From Cesiribacter sp. SM1 (GTDB lineage: Bacteria; Bacteroidota; Bacteroidia; Cytophagales; Cyclobacteriaceae), in NCBI RefSeq assembly GCF_020178975.1, contig NZ_JAHXBU010000093.1, forward strand, positions 186,001 through 250,000: a DNA stretch of 64,000 bases, given 5' to 3'. A program made the position numbers and the translations under genes. Below the pieces are notes generated by a model that saw nothing but the letters and a program-made list of their open reading frames with translations, was not told the origin of the DNA and did no database searches. Within the stretch, counting starts at the first letter, position 1. Every line of letters begins with the position of its first letter. Of this stretch, positions 37,378 through 45,577 are shown in pieces.

Positions 37378-37468
37378 CATCTATGGCCAACAGGCAGGAC
37401 GCTGCTTGTGCAAAATCAAATGTTAAATAACTGATTCCTTATTTCCTAACCATAACTAAGCTAAACGT

Positions 37469-37675
37469 ATGAAAAAAGTTTTCATGCTCCTGATGTTCGC
37501 TGGCGCTTCTGTAATGTTTACAGCTTGCGGTGGCTCAACTTCTGAAGAAGGTACTGTAGTTGCTACAGATACCACAGATGTACAAACTGAGTACGAAGTA
37601 GAAAGAACTACTGTAGATGTGGATACCACTACTGAAACAGAGACAGTTACTACAGATACTACACAACAACAGTAG
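37469..37675 (+). CDS. Small Thr-rich lipoprotein, copy 1
   Basis: 68 residues: lipoprotein signal MKKVFMLLMFAGASVMFTAC (lipobox FTAC, Cys20), then GGSTSEEG and a mature tail almost wholly Thr, Glu, Asp and Val (TTTETETVTTDTT). Predicted extended or disordered and acidic, anchored in a membrane. The neighbouring gene 62 bp downstream is nearly identical. No known family; composition suits a surface or periplasmic spacer protein. Confidence 0.8.
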   Translation: MKKVFMLLMFAGASVMFTACGGSTSEEGTVVATDTTDVQTEYEVERTTVDVDTTTETETVTTDTTQQQ

Positions 37676-37737
37676 TATTTAGTACTCTATATTTCCAATT
37701 AGAAGGTTACTTAATATCCAATAACCACACGTAACGT

Positions 37738-37944
37738 ATGAAAAAAGTTTTCATGCTCCTGATGTTCGCTGGCGCTTCTGTAATGTTTACAGCTTGTGGT
37801 GGCTCAACTTCTGAAGAAGGTACTGTAATTGCTACAGATACCACAGATGTAGAAACAGAGTACGAAGTAGAGCAAACTACTGTAGAAGTAGACACCACTA
37901 CTGAGACTGAAACTGTTACTACCGATACCACAGTACAGCAGTAA
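37738..37944 (+). CDS. Small Thr-rich lipoprotein, copy 2
   Basis: 68 residues, differing from copy 1 at only a handful of positions (Val to Ile, Gln to Glu, Arg to Gln, Asp to Glu, and the final residues). The DNA of the signal peptide region is identical or nearly so, which marks a recent tandem duplication with a 269-bp period. Same lipobox FTAC. Probably co-transcribed with copy 1. Confidence 0.8.
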   Translation: MKKVFMLLMFAGASVMFTACGGSTSEEGTVIATDTTDVETEYEVEQTTVEVDTTTETETVTTDTTVQQ

Positions 37945-38274
37945 TCTTACGCTGCGTTAAGATTCCTTTGTCGGGAATTGTGCTAAAACATTAGTTAGAG
38001 CATATTTCATCTCTGATGATTGGAGGCTTAATGTTGTGCCTTCCCTGTAATCTTGGTACTTAAATACTAAGGCTAAAACGGGGGTAATTATGGTAGCAGA
38101 TATAGAAGTTGCCCGGGTTAGTATCAATAATTCTGTTGCACTTCTTATTAAACCTGCTACATATAGTTACACTGTGGCACTAGATTGATTAGTATTTAAT
38201 TTTAATTTAAAGCCCTGTCTCCTGCAGACAGGGCTTTTTGTTGCTTTACAGAAAATTATTATCTGGCAGCTGCT
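37945..38274. other. 330-bp intergenic stretch
   Basis: AT-rich, stop codons in all frames. No gene seen. Contains the strong terminator at 38210-38240. Confidence 0.6.
38210..38240 (+). terminator. Rho-independent terminator
   Basis: AAGCCCTGTCT (38210-38220) pairs perfectly with AGACAGGGCTT (38226-38236), followed by a T-run. It ends transcription from the lipoprotein pair and insulates the SprT-like gene. Confidence 0.9.
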
Positions 38275-39000
38275 ATGTTTTTGTTTGTAATCCTCACAGT
38301 AACAGTTTTAATTTTGTGCCTTTGGATTAATAGTGGCAGTAGTGCGCCGCATAAAGTTGATGTTGTGAGGAAAGTAGTATACAGCACCGGGAAGAGAGAA
38401 AAGAAAGGCTTGCATAGTTACCTGCCTGCAGCAGCTGCAGAGTACTGTGTAGGCCTGTGGCAGCATTACAAATTCATGCTTCGCATAAAGGGCGACCGAA
38501 AAACAAAGCTGGGTGATTTCAGGGTAGATCGCACGGGTGGAAAAATATCCATTAGTGTAAATGGCAGCCTGAACCAGTATGCATTTCTGGTTACCTACCT
38601 GCATGAGGTAGCGCACCTGCTTACCTGGCAGCAGCATCGCTCCAAAGTAAAACCACATGGTCCGGAGTGGCAGGAAAACTTTCGGCAGCTTATGCGGCCC
38701 ATGCTTACTACAGAAGTGTTTCCTGCCGATGTTTTAAAGCCCCTGGCGGCCTATATGCAGGCACCGGCCGCTGCTACTGCCTCCAGTCAGCCGCTGTGGA
38801 TTGCCCTAAGAGCCTATGATGAGAAAACAAATGAGAATGCCCTTTTTCTCTCACAGATTCCGGATGGTTATAAATTTAAATTCTGCGAAACCGTTTACCA
38901 GAAAGTAGAAGTTAAGCGAACCCGGGCGCTTTGCCAGAATATGGAAAACGGCAGGCGTTACCTTATTTCTACCGCTGCGCAGGTAGAGCTGGTGGCCTGA
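38275..39000 (+). CDS. SprT-like zinc metalloprotease-fold protein
   Basis: The core matches SprT-like proteins: YLPAAAAEYCVGLW, KGDRKTKLGDFRVD, SVNGSLNQYAFLVTYLHEVAHLLTW with the zinc motif HEVAH, and KPHGPEWQENFRQLM. SprT-like domains resemble Spartan proteases that degrade DNA-protein crosslinks; the bacterial role is unclear. Start uncertain: the ATG at 38275 gives 241 residues with a hydrophobic leader that family members lack, while a GTG at 38365 would give 211 residues starting close to the domain. The C-terminal part has three Cys residues that could form a zinc ribbon. Confidence 0.88.
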   Translation: MFLFVILTVTVLILCLWINSGSSAPHKVDVVRKVVYSTGKREKKGLHSYLPAAAAEYCVGLWQHYKFMLRIKGDRKTKLGDFRVDRTGGKISISVNGSLNQYAFLVTYLHEVAHLLTWQQHRSKVKPHGPEWQENFRQLMRPMLTTEVFPADVLKPLAAYMQAPAAATASSQPLWIALRAYDEKTNENALFLSQIPDGYKFKFCETVYQKVEVKRTRALCQNMENGRRYLISTAAQVELVA

Positions 39001-39048
39001 GTTTTGCCAGTGGCGGGCTTAAGAGCGAGGTGTTTTTATTTTTATGGC

Positions 39049-39056
39049 TATATTTG
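39049..39056 (+). promoter_or_regulatory. Bacteroidota -7 element for bshC
   Basis: TATATTTG lies 19 bp before the bshC ATG at 39076, with a T-rich -33-like stretch (TTTTTATTTTT) upstream. Confidence 0.6.
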
Positions 39057-39075
39057 CCGCACACTGCTCATTTTT

Positions 39076-40638
39076 ATGAAGGCCCAATCGCTACCACTTG
39101 AACAAACCGGCCATTTTCCGCCGATATTCACCGACTATATACAGCAAGACCCAAAGCTGCAGCCTTTTTACAGCCTGCCGCCCAGGCCGGAGAGCTTTAA
39201 GGAGCAAATGCAGGGTAAACGTTTTTCTGCAGAACAGCGGCAATTGCTGCATGAGGTGCTGCAGGAGCAGTATAAGGGTTTAAATTTGCCCGAACCGGTG
39301 GCACAAAACCTGCAATCTCTCGGCAGTGCCGATACTTTTACGCTTACCACCGGTCATCAGCTCAACATTTTCACAGGGCCGCTTTACTTTATCTATAAAA
39401 TTGCTGCTACCATCAAAGCCTGCCAGGAGCTGCGGCAGCAGTATCCCGATAAGCGCTTTGTACCAGTTTACTGGATGGCGTCTGAAGATCACGACCTGGC
39501 AGAGATTAACCACTTCCGGCTGTTTGGTGAAATGAGGAGCTGGGAAACCAGTCAGCAGGGGCCTGTTGGCCGCTTTTCCACACAGGGGCTGCCTGAGCTG
39601 GCCGATCAGCTGCCGGAAGCAGTGCCCCTTTTCCGCAAGGCTTACGAAAATGCTGAAACGCTTGCAGCGGCCACACGCCAGTATGTACATGAGCTGTTCG
39701 GCAAGTGGGGGCTCATTATTCTCGATGCAGATGATAAGCGCCTGAAAGCAAGCTTTGCGCCTGTGTTCCGGGAGGAGCTGCTGGAGCAGCACAGCCAGGC
39801 CCTGGTGCAGGATGCTTCTGCAAAGCTGGAGGAGCTTGGGTATAAATCGCAGGTGTTTCCGCGTGAGATCAACCTCTTTTACATGCAGAATGGTTTGCGC
39901 GAGCGCCTGGTGCAGGAAGGAGAGGAGTGGGCGGTGCTCAATACCGGGCTCCGCTTCACCAAAGACAGCCTTATGCAGGAGCTTGAGCAGCACCCGGAGC
40001 GCTTTAGTCCTAATGTAGTACTGCGCCCGCTTTTCCAGGAGTGGATACTGCCCAACCTGGCCTATTTTGGCGGACCAGGCGAAATAGCCTATTGGCTGCA
40101 GTTAAAACCGATTTTTGACCGGCACCAGATCTCCTTCCCCATCTTAATGCCGCGCCAGTTTGTGCTGGTACTGGCAAAGGCCAATGAAAGTCGCCGGCAG
40201 AAGCTCGGACTTTCTGTGGAGCAGCTGTTTGAAGATCAGCACCAGCTGAAAGCCCGCCTGCTGCGCGAGTGGAGCGAGCATGAAATTAGCCTGCACGAAG
40301 AACGGCAGCAACTGCAACAGTTCTTTGAAGCACTGCAGCAAAAAGCTGCAGCGGTAGACAAAAGCCTTTCCGGCTTTGTAGGCGCAGAGGGCACAAAAGC
40401 CGAAAAAAGCCTGGAGAACATTGAAAAGCGCCTGAAGAAAGCAGAGGAGCAACGCCACCAGACAGAAATGCAGCAGCTGGAGAGTTTGCTGGATAAGCTC
40501 TTCCCCAACGGCAACCTGCAGGAGCGTACCGATAACTTCCTGAACTTTTACCTGAACGACCCCCAGTTTCTGGATAGCCTGATGGAGCACCTGAAGGGGT
40601 TTGACTTCAGCATGAAGGTGCTAAGTTATGAAGACTAA
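39076..40638 (+). CDS. bshC: Bacillithiol biosynthesis cysteine-adding enzyme BshC
   Basis: 520 residues from the ATG at 39076. Contains the BshC-typical [17 protein letters not shown] and [14 protein letters not shown] stretches in a nucleotide-binding-like domain, then [14 protein letters not shown] long coiled coil (about 400-480) ends the protein, as in structurally known BshC. It adds cysteine to glucosaminyl-malate to complete bacillithiol, the low-molecular-weight thiol of Firmicutes and many Bacteroidota. The end overlaps the folate gene by 11 bp. A bacilliredoxin gene 8 kb downstream supports the pathway. Confidence 0.95.
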   Translation: MKAQSLPLEQTGHFPPIFTDYIQQDPKLQPFYSLPPRPESFKEQMQGKRFSAEQRQLLHEVLQEQYKGLNLPEPVAQNLQSLGSADTFTLTTGHQLNIFTGPLYFIYKIAATIKACQELRQQYPDKRFVPVYWMASEDHDLAEINHFRLFGEMRSWETSQQGPVGRFSTQGLPELADQLPEAVPLFRKAYENAETLAAATRQYVHELFGKWGLIILDADDKRLKASFAPVFREELLEQHSQALVQDASAKLEELGYKSQVFPREINLFYMQNGLRERLVQEGEEWAVLNTGLRFTKDSLMQELEQHPERFSPNVVLRPLFQEWILPNLAYFGGPGEIAYWLQLKPIFDRHQISFPILMPRQFVLVLAKANESRRQKLGLSVEQLFEDQHQLKARLLREWSEHEISLHEERQQLQQFFEALQQKAAAVDKSLSGFVGAEGTKAEKSLENIEKRLKKAEEQRHQTEMQQLESLLDKLFPNGNLQERTDNFLNFYLNDPQFLDSLMEHLKGFDFSMKVLSYED

Positions 40639-41209
40639 GGAGGCACTGCGGCTCTATTACCGGCAGTTGCGGCAGCAACTCTCCGATGAGGAGCTGCATC
40701 AGCGTAGCCTGCAGCTGTGCCGGCAGTTTTTTAGCAATATTCCACTGGATCACATCCATACCCTCCACAGCTACCTGCCTATGAGCAGCCAGCGGGAGCC
40801 CGATCCGCAGCCTATACTGGACATACTGCGCCGCGAGCATCCGCACATACGCCTGGTTGTGTCGCGTACCCTTTGGCAGGTGCGCGAAATGGAGCATGTG
40901 TACTGGGATGAGAAGCTGCAATTGCAGCAAAACAAGTGGGGAATTCCCGAGCCAGTAGGTGGAGAGGTCTGTCCCGTAGAAAAAATAGATGCTGTGCTGG
41001 TGCCCCTGCTGGCCTTCGACAGGTATGGCCATCGCCTGGGCTATGGCGCCGGCTTTTACGACCGCTTCTTGTCTGGCTGTGCCCCTCATGCGTTAAGCAT
41101 TGGCTTATCGCTCTTTCCCCCCCTTGAAGAACCTATGCCAGGTGTTTTTCCTACCGATGTTCCCCTCACTCACTGCCTTACCCCTGATCAGGTATATAAG
41201 TTCATGTAG
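40628..41209 (+). CDS. 5-formyltetrahydrofolate cyclo-ligase
   Basis: 193 residues, matching the family in length. Motifs: [21 protein letters not shown] at the start, the mid-protein KWGIPEP, and the ATP/folate-binding [18 protein letters not shown] near residue 135. It converts 5-formyl-THF to 5,10-methenyl-THF with ATP. Starts inside the last codons of bshC (11-bp overlap), so the two are co-translated or at least co-transcribed. Confidence 0.95.
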   Translation: MKTKEALRLYYRQLRQQLSDEELHQRSLQLCRQFFSNIPLDHIHTLHSYLPMSSQREPDPQPILDILRREHPHIRLVVSRTLWQVREMEHVYWDEKLQLQQNKWGIPEPVGGEVCPVEKIDAVLVPLLAFDRYGHRLGYGAGFYDRFLSGCAPHALSIGLSLFPPLEEPMPGVFPTDVPLTHCLTPDQVYKFM

Positions 41210-41268
41210 TCACGAGTATTCTTGCAGTAACGAGGAATTAATGTATTTCAGCAGGTGTTTATTTGCTG

Positions 41269-41868
41269 ATGAATACCCTGCAGGAACTACAGCAGCAACT
41301 TAGCCAGTGCCGAATGTGCCAGGACCGTTTTGGCTTTGAGCCTAAACCAATGGTTTGGGGCAGGGCAGAAGCACCAATTATGCTTATTGGACAGGCTCCT
41401 TCCCGCACTGTGCATCTTACCCGGCGCCCCTTTAACGATGCCAGCGGCAAAAAGCTGCGGCGCTGGCTGGGCACAGGGGAGGATACTTTCTGGAATCAGT
41501 CCCTGCTGTATATCACCGCTGTTGGACGCTGCTATCCCGGAAGCACCGGTAAAAAAGGCGGTGGCGATTTTCCGCCTTCGCCCATTTGCGCCCCTAACTG
41601 GCTTGCAAAAGAAATACCCCTGCTTGAGCCACAGCTGTATATTTTAATTGGCAGCCATGCTGCCCGCTATTGCTTTGGCAATAAAAAGCTAACAGAACTG
41701 GTGTTTGAAGAGCTTTACTACCGCGGCAAGCCTGCCTTTGTGCTGCCGCACCCCTCACCTCTTAACATTAAGTGGTTCAAAGATCATCCACATTTCGAAG
41801 AGATGGTAGTGCCAAGCCTGCAGGCGGCTGTACAACATGCCTTAGGAGACCGGCAGAAGGCGGCTTAG
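41269..41868 (+). CDS. Uracil-DNA glycosylase family protein
   Basis: 199 residues from the ATG at 41269. N-terminal CRMCQDRFGF, then motif A-like IMLIGQAPSRTVH, a conserved RRWLG, and motif B-like LPHPSPLNIKW near residue 165. This is the UDG-superfamily layout of the Bacteroidota group annotated simply as uracil-DNA glycosylase family. Only two Cys are close together at the N-terminus, so an iron-sulfur cluster of the family-4/5 type is not assured. Role: base-excision repair. Same direction as the folate gene, 59 bp downstream. Confidence 0.87.
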   Translation: MNTLQELQQQLSQCRMCQDRFGFEPKPMVWGRAEAPIMLIGQAPSRTVHLTRRPFNDASGKKLRRWLGTGEDTFWNQSLLYITAVGRCYPGSTGKKGGGDFPPSPICAPNWLAKEIPLLEPQLYILIGSHAARYCFGNKKLTELVFEELYYRGKPAFVLPHPSPLNIKWFKDHPHFEEMVVPSLQAAVQHALGDRQKAA

Positions 41869-41878
41869 TGGCAGCGCA

Positions 41879-41913
41879 CACACCTGTCGGGTGCTTTAAC
41901 ACCAACAGGTGTG
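41879..41913. terminator. Hairpin between convergent genes
   Basis: CACACCTGT (41879-41887) pairs with ACAGGTGTG (41905-41913); GGTG and CACC continue the stem inside. Probable bidirectional transcript end between the glycosylase and DinB-like genes. Confidence 0.6.
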
Positions 41914-41975
41914 CACAGGCTGCTAATAATTTGGATTGTGTTTCTTTAGTTAAGCTAAAAGTGCTAATCAGGTAA

Positions 41976-42536
41976 TTAGAATAGCTTTTCCTGCGGAGGG
42001 GTTACTCCCTTCATGCGAAGGTAAACTGTGGACTGGCCCCGGTGGTGAGTCTGGTGTTCGTGTGCTTTCGTCAGCAGCTGTTCAGCAGGCATCTCAAACT
42101 TGAACATCGTAACTGTTTTTGCCAGCTGCTCGTCTGTCATGCCGTTAATTGCATTGATCACATGATCATAGCTGTCCATTACAAATTTAGTGACCGCCTC
42201 TTTGGATTTTAGGTTATCCATTTTTTCCAGATCCTGGCCTTCGTAAGGATTCTTGGTGCCTAAAGCAGTAGACGTAAAGAAATAATTAGCGCCGGCAATG
42301 TGCAGCATCTGGCCGGCAAAACTTCTTATCTCAGGGGTTGGCTGAAAAGCATAACCATCTTCCGGCATGGCATCAAGATATTCCTTGGTATACTCTTTAG
42401 CGCGTTGCCAGTCGGCCAGCATTTGCGCTTTAGATGCAGCAGTAGTTGTAGCAAAAGCTGGCGATAACGCCATCAGGATTGTTGCCAGTGCAGCCAGCAG
42501 GCTTCTCCTGACCTGTTTGTCAGATTGTTGGTTCAT
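41976..42536 (-). CDS. Secreted DinB-family protein
   Basis: 186 residues from the ATG at 42536, which opens a signal peptide (RRSLLAALATILMALSPAFA). The mature part is a four-helix DinB/YfiT-type domain: YTKEYLDAMPEDGYAFQPTPEIRSFAGQMLHIAGANYFF, with metal-ligand-like His in MLHIAG and in THHRGQSTVYLRM. DinB-like proteins are metal-binding helical bundles, some being thiol transferases; in bacillithiol users, related proteins act as bacillithiol transferases. Exported versions are common in Bacteroidota; the substrate is unknown. Confidence 0.88.
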   Translation of the reverse strand: MNQQSDKQVRRSLLAALATILMALSPAFATTTAASKAQMLADWQRAKEYTKEYLDAMPEDGYAFQPTPEIRSFAGQMLHIAGANYFFTSTALGTKNPYEGQDLEKMDNLKSKEAVTKFVMDSYDHVINAINGMTDEQLAKTVTMFKFEMPAEQLLTKAHEHQTHHRGQSTVYLRMKGVTPPQEKLF

Positions 42537-42804
42537 GGTAGGGTAGAGATTATAGGAGATTGATAAAAATAACAAAGCCTCTGTAGTGCTTCAACGCCAA
42601 AAAGTCATAGTAGCTGGCTGCTCAACATCCCTCTCCCTGCCGCCTCCCTGCCAACCGCTATTATGTAAGCTAAGCTGGTGTTAGCAGCGGAAATCTAGTA
42701 AAAAAAACTTATTGCTGATGCTTAATGAGCTGATAATAAATCAGGCACTGCAGACTATAGATATTCAGGGAGTGCTTTTTCTGATGATCTCTCCCTGTTG
42801 GCTC

Positions 42805-43497
42805 CTATGCCTTACTCCCCCTTACCATCTCTTTTTTCCCGGGAGCACCGGGTAGGGTCTCTACCTGCAGGCCTGCATCACGCAAATCGCGCTTAAGCTG
42901 GCCTTTGGCGCAATAGGTAGTAAGCAGGGCAGCGGGTGCCATAAACCTGATGGTCTTTTCCAGCAGGGCTTTCTCCCAAAGCTCGGGCTGCTTGTTTGGT
43001 GCAAAGGCATCAAAAAAAACAACATCGAATGCTGCCTCTGCCAGTGCTGCCTCTTCCAGTTTCTGCTTTTTCTTATGCAATATGAAATAGTCATACAGCA
43101 GCACATCTTCCTCCCAGGGAGCTTCATGCAGGCGCAAAAAGTCCTTTTCGCCTTCGGTGAGCTGTGGGTAATTAAGCTGTTTTGCTGTTTCCAGGGAAAC
43201 TGGATAAGGCTCCAGCGTGGTAAAATGTACCTTTACCTTATGCTGCAACGCCCAATGCAGTGCCAGCAGCGCATTAAGGCCGGTGCCAAAGCCTATCTCC
43301 AGCACAGAGAGGCTTTCTGCATGGGGTTGTTTTGCTCGCCAGGCATCAAGCCCCATGCGGATAAACACATACTGCGACTCCTGCAGGGCACCATGATGGG
43401 AGTGATAGGTTTCATCCAGTGCGGGGTTGTAGAGGCTGTGGCTGCCATCGCCGGTCTGGATGAGTTGTGGCTGCTGCTGATGTGCCTGCTCTGGCAT
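42805..43497 (-). CDS. MnmD-like tRNA methyltransferase (DUF752)
   Basis: 230 residues. Rossmann-fold SAM motif VLEIGFGTGLNALLAL near residue 65, N-terminal GDGSHSLYNPALDETYHSHHGAL, and the characteristic FDVVFFDAFAPNKQPELWE and TYCAKGQLKRDLRDAG. This is the stand-alone methyltransferase domain equivalent to that of MnmC, completing mnm5s2U34 in the wobble position of some tRNAs. The start ATG overlaps the ispF stop by 1 nt (TAATG), so the genes are translationally coupled. Confidence 0.9.
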   Translation of the reverse strand: MPEQAHQQQPQLIQTGDGSHSLYNPALDETYHSHHGALQESQYVFIRMGLDAWRAKQPHAESLSVLEIGFGTGLNALLALHWALQHKVKVHFTTLEPYPVSLETAKQLNYPQLTEGEKDFLRLHEAPWEEDVLLYDYFILHKKKQKLEEAALAEAAFDVVFFDAFAPNKQPELWEKALLEKTIRFMAPAALLTTYCAKGQLKRDLRDAGLQVETLPGAPGKKEMVRGSKA

Positions 43498-44039
43498 TAT
43501 AATCTGTTGTAAGTCTGGTAATCCATATCGGTGCTGGGGGTGGCGCGGTAAAGCATGGCTACGGCATAAGCCGATACACCCTCCTGCCGGCCAACAAAAC
43601 CAAGCCGCTCGGTGGTGGTAGCCTTAACAGAAATATCCTCCACGCGCACCTTCATCACCTCTGAGAGGGTTTGCTGCATGCTGGCAATGTGCGGGCGCAG
43701 CTTAGGTGTTTGCAGGCAAACGGTAGAGTCTATGTTGGCTACCTCATATTTGTGTTCCCTGATCACCTGCATTACCCTTGCCAGTAACAGCTTACTGTCA
43801 ATGCCCTTGTACTGCTGATCAGTATCTGGAAAATGAGCCCCTATATCGCCAAGATTAGCCGCACCCAGCAGGGCATCGCAAATGGCGTGGATGAGGACAT
43901 CGGCATCGGAATGGCCTACTGCACCATGGGTATGTTCTATCTGAATGCCTCCCAGCCAAAAAGGCTGCCCTTCGGCAAGTTTATGAACATCGTAGCCCAT
44001 ACCTATTCTGTAGAGGGGCGTGTGTGGGGTATTAATCAT
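43497..44039 (-). CDS. ispF: 2-C-methyl-D-erythritol 2,4-cyclodiphosphate synthase
   Basis: 180 residues. IspF motifs: RIGMGYDVHKL near the N-terminus (metal-binding Asp and His), GHSDADVLIHAICDALLGAANLGDIGAHFPDTD, and the C-terminal TTTERLGFVGRQEGVSAYAVAM. It cyclises CDP-methylerythritol phosphate in the MEP isoprenoid pathway. A tail of about 15 residues extends past the usual end. It begins immediately after the M16 peptidase stop (0-nt gap) and is followed by the mnmD-like gene. Confidence 0.97.
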   Translation of the reverse strand: MINTPHTPLYRIGMGYDVHKLAEGQPFWLGGIQIEHTHGAVGHSDADVLIHAICDALLGAANLGDIGAHFPDTDQQYKGIDSKLLLARVMQVIREHKYEVANIDSTVCLQTPKLRPHIASMQQTLSEVMKVRVEDISVKATTTERLGFVGRQEGVSAYAVAMLYRATPSTDMDYQTYNRL

Positions 44040-45281
44040 TTATGCTTTAGGTTTAGCAATGTAGTGCAGGGTAGTGGAGTTTTCGGGAACCAGAATTTCG
44101 CGTGCCATAGCCTGTACCTCGTCGGCCGTAACTGCCTGTATGTACTCAGCCTCCTTGTTCACCAGGTCAGGATCGCCCAGCAGTGCACTAAAGGCCAGGT
44201 TCATGGCTCGGTTCAGCAGCTCAATTTCAGAAAATACAAGCGAAGATTCTGCCTGGTTCTTCACCTTCTGCAGCTCTTCTTCTGATACACCCTCCTGCAC
44301 TTTGCTGATAATGGCCGCAATCTCTTCTTCGGCCTGCTGATGGGTAAAACCTGGCTTTAATTTTCCGCTGATCACCAGCAGGCCAGGTTCCATAGAGCCG
44401 GTTACATAGCCCGAGATATCGGCAAACATTTGCGTATCGCGCACCAGCCGCTGGTACAGCATGCTGCTTTTGCCCCTGCCCAGCACATCGCTTAGCAGAT
44501 CGGCAATGTAGTAGCGCTGGTCGTTGCGGCCGGGCATGTGAAAGGTTTTGTAAAGGGCATTCAGGGGCACATCTGCCTCCACTGTTTCCAGGCGTGCGCT
44601 GGTTTGCTTTGGCTCTGCAGGCAGCTGGCGCTTATAAGGCTTTCCGGCCGGAATAGGACCAAACCATTTTTCGGTAAGCCTTTTTACTTCCTCAAAATCC
44701 ACATTGCCGGCCACCACCATAATGGCATTGTTTGGCAGGTAATACTTAAAGAAGAACTTCCGTACATCATCCAGGGTGGCATCTTCTATATGCTTAATCT
44801 CCCTGCCAATGGTGGCCCAGCGGTAAGGGTGTTTCTGGTAGGCCAGGGGGCGCAGCTTTAGCCAGGCATCGCCGTAGGGCTGGTTCAGGTAGCGCTGCTT
44901 AAATTCTTCTATCACCACCTTACGCTGCACCTCCAGCACCTTAGGGTCAAAGCTAAGGCTCATCATGCGGTCGCTTTCCAGCCAGAAGGCAGTTTCCAGG
45001 TTTTCGGCAGGCAGGGTAATGTAGTAGTTGGTAATATCAGGCGAGGTAAAGGCATTGTTCTCACCACCCACCCGCTGCAGTGGCTCATCGTAATTGCCAA
45101 TGTTCATGCTGCCGCCAAACATCAGGTGTTCAAACAGGTGTGCAAAACCGGTCTTGTGCTCATCCTCATCTTTAGAACCTACATTGTACAGGATGTTTAC
45201 TGCAGCCATGGGTGTGGCAGTATCTTCATGTACAAAAACCTGAAGGCCGTTTTGCAGTGTAAAAGCTTTATAGTCTATCAT
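44040..45281 (-). CDS. M16 family zinc metallopeptidase
   Basis: 413 residues. The inverted zinc motif HLFEH (with FAHLFEHLMFGGS, residues about 47-59) and the distal Glu in the EVQRKVVIEEFKQR helix are intact. The second half-domain has the family R-Y pair region (RNDQRYYIADLLSDVLGRGKSSMLYQRL). No signal peptide, so it may be cytoplasmic. First gene of a tight three-gene operon with ispF and the mnmD-like gene. Confidence 0.95.
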   Translation of the reverse strand: MIDYKAFTLQNGLQVFVHEDTATPMAAVNILYNVGSKDEDEHKTGFAHLFEHLMFGGSMNIGNYDEPLQRVGGENNAFTSPDITNYYITLPAENLETAFWLESDRMMSLSFDPKVLEVQRKVVIEEFKQRYLNQPYGDAWLKLRPLAYQKHPYRWATIGREIKHIEDATLDDVRKFFFKYYLPNNAIMVVAGNVDFEEVKRLTEKWFGPIPAGKPYKRQLPAEPKQTSARLETVEADVPLNALYKTFHMPGRNDQRYYIADLLSDVLGRGKSSMLYQRLVRDTQMFADISGYVTGSMEPGLLVISGKLKPGFTHQQAEEEIAAIISKVQEGVSEEELQKVKNQAESSLVFSEIELLNRAMNLAFSALLGDPDLVNKEAEYIQAVTADEVQAMAREILVPENSTTLHYIAKPKA

Positions 45282-45549
45282 TTTATTTTTTATGGTAAGG
45301 GGTATGAGGTTTCAGCTGTGAGATAGAGATCGCCGGGTTTTAATAACGAAAAATGTACTATTAACGTTTGATGCCTGCCATCGGGCATTTAGCATGCCTC
45401 GCTGTAAATCTATGGTTCTGCTATATAATATACCGCAGTAGCCCAATAATTAGCACCTTAACTCAATCAGAAATCAGCACAATATCCATCAACCTTACCT
45501 GCCCCATACAGCAAAGGTAAAAAATATTTCACAGCTCCGCTTAAAGAGG

Positions 45550-45557
45550 TAACTTTG
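45550..45557 (+). promoter_or_regulatory. Bacteroidota -7 element for the E1 gene
   Basis: TAACTTTG, matching TAnnTTTG, 20 bp before the ATG at 45578. Confidence 0.55.
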
Positions 45558-45577
45558 ACTTGAACTGCACTTTTTAT

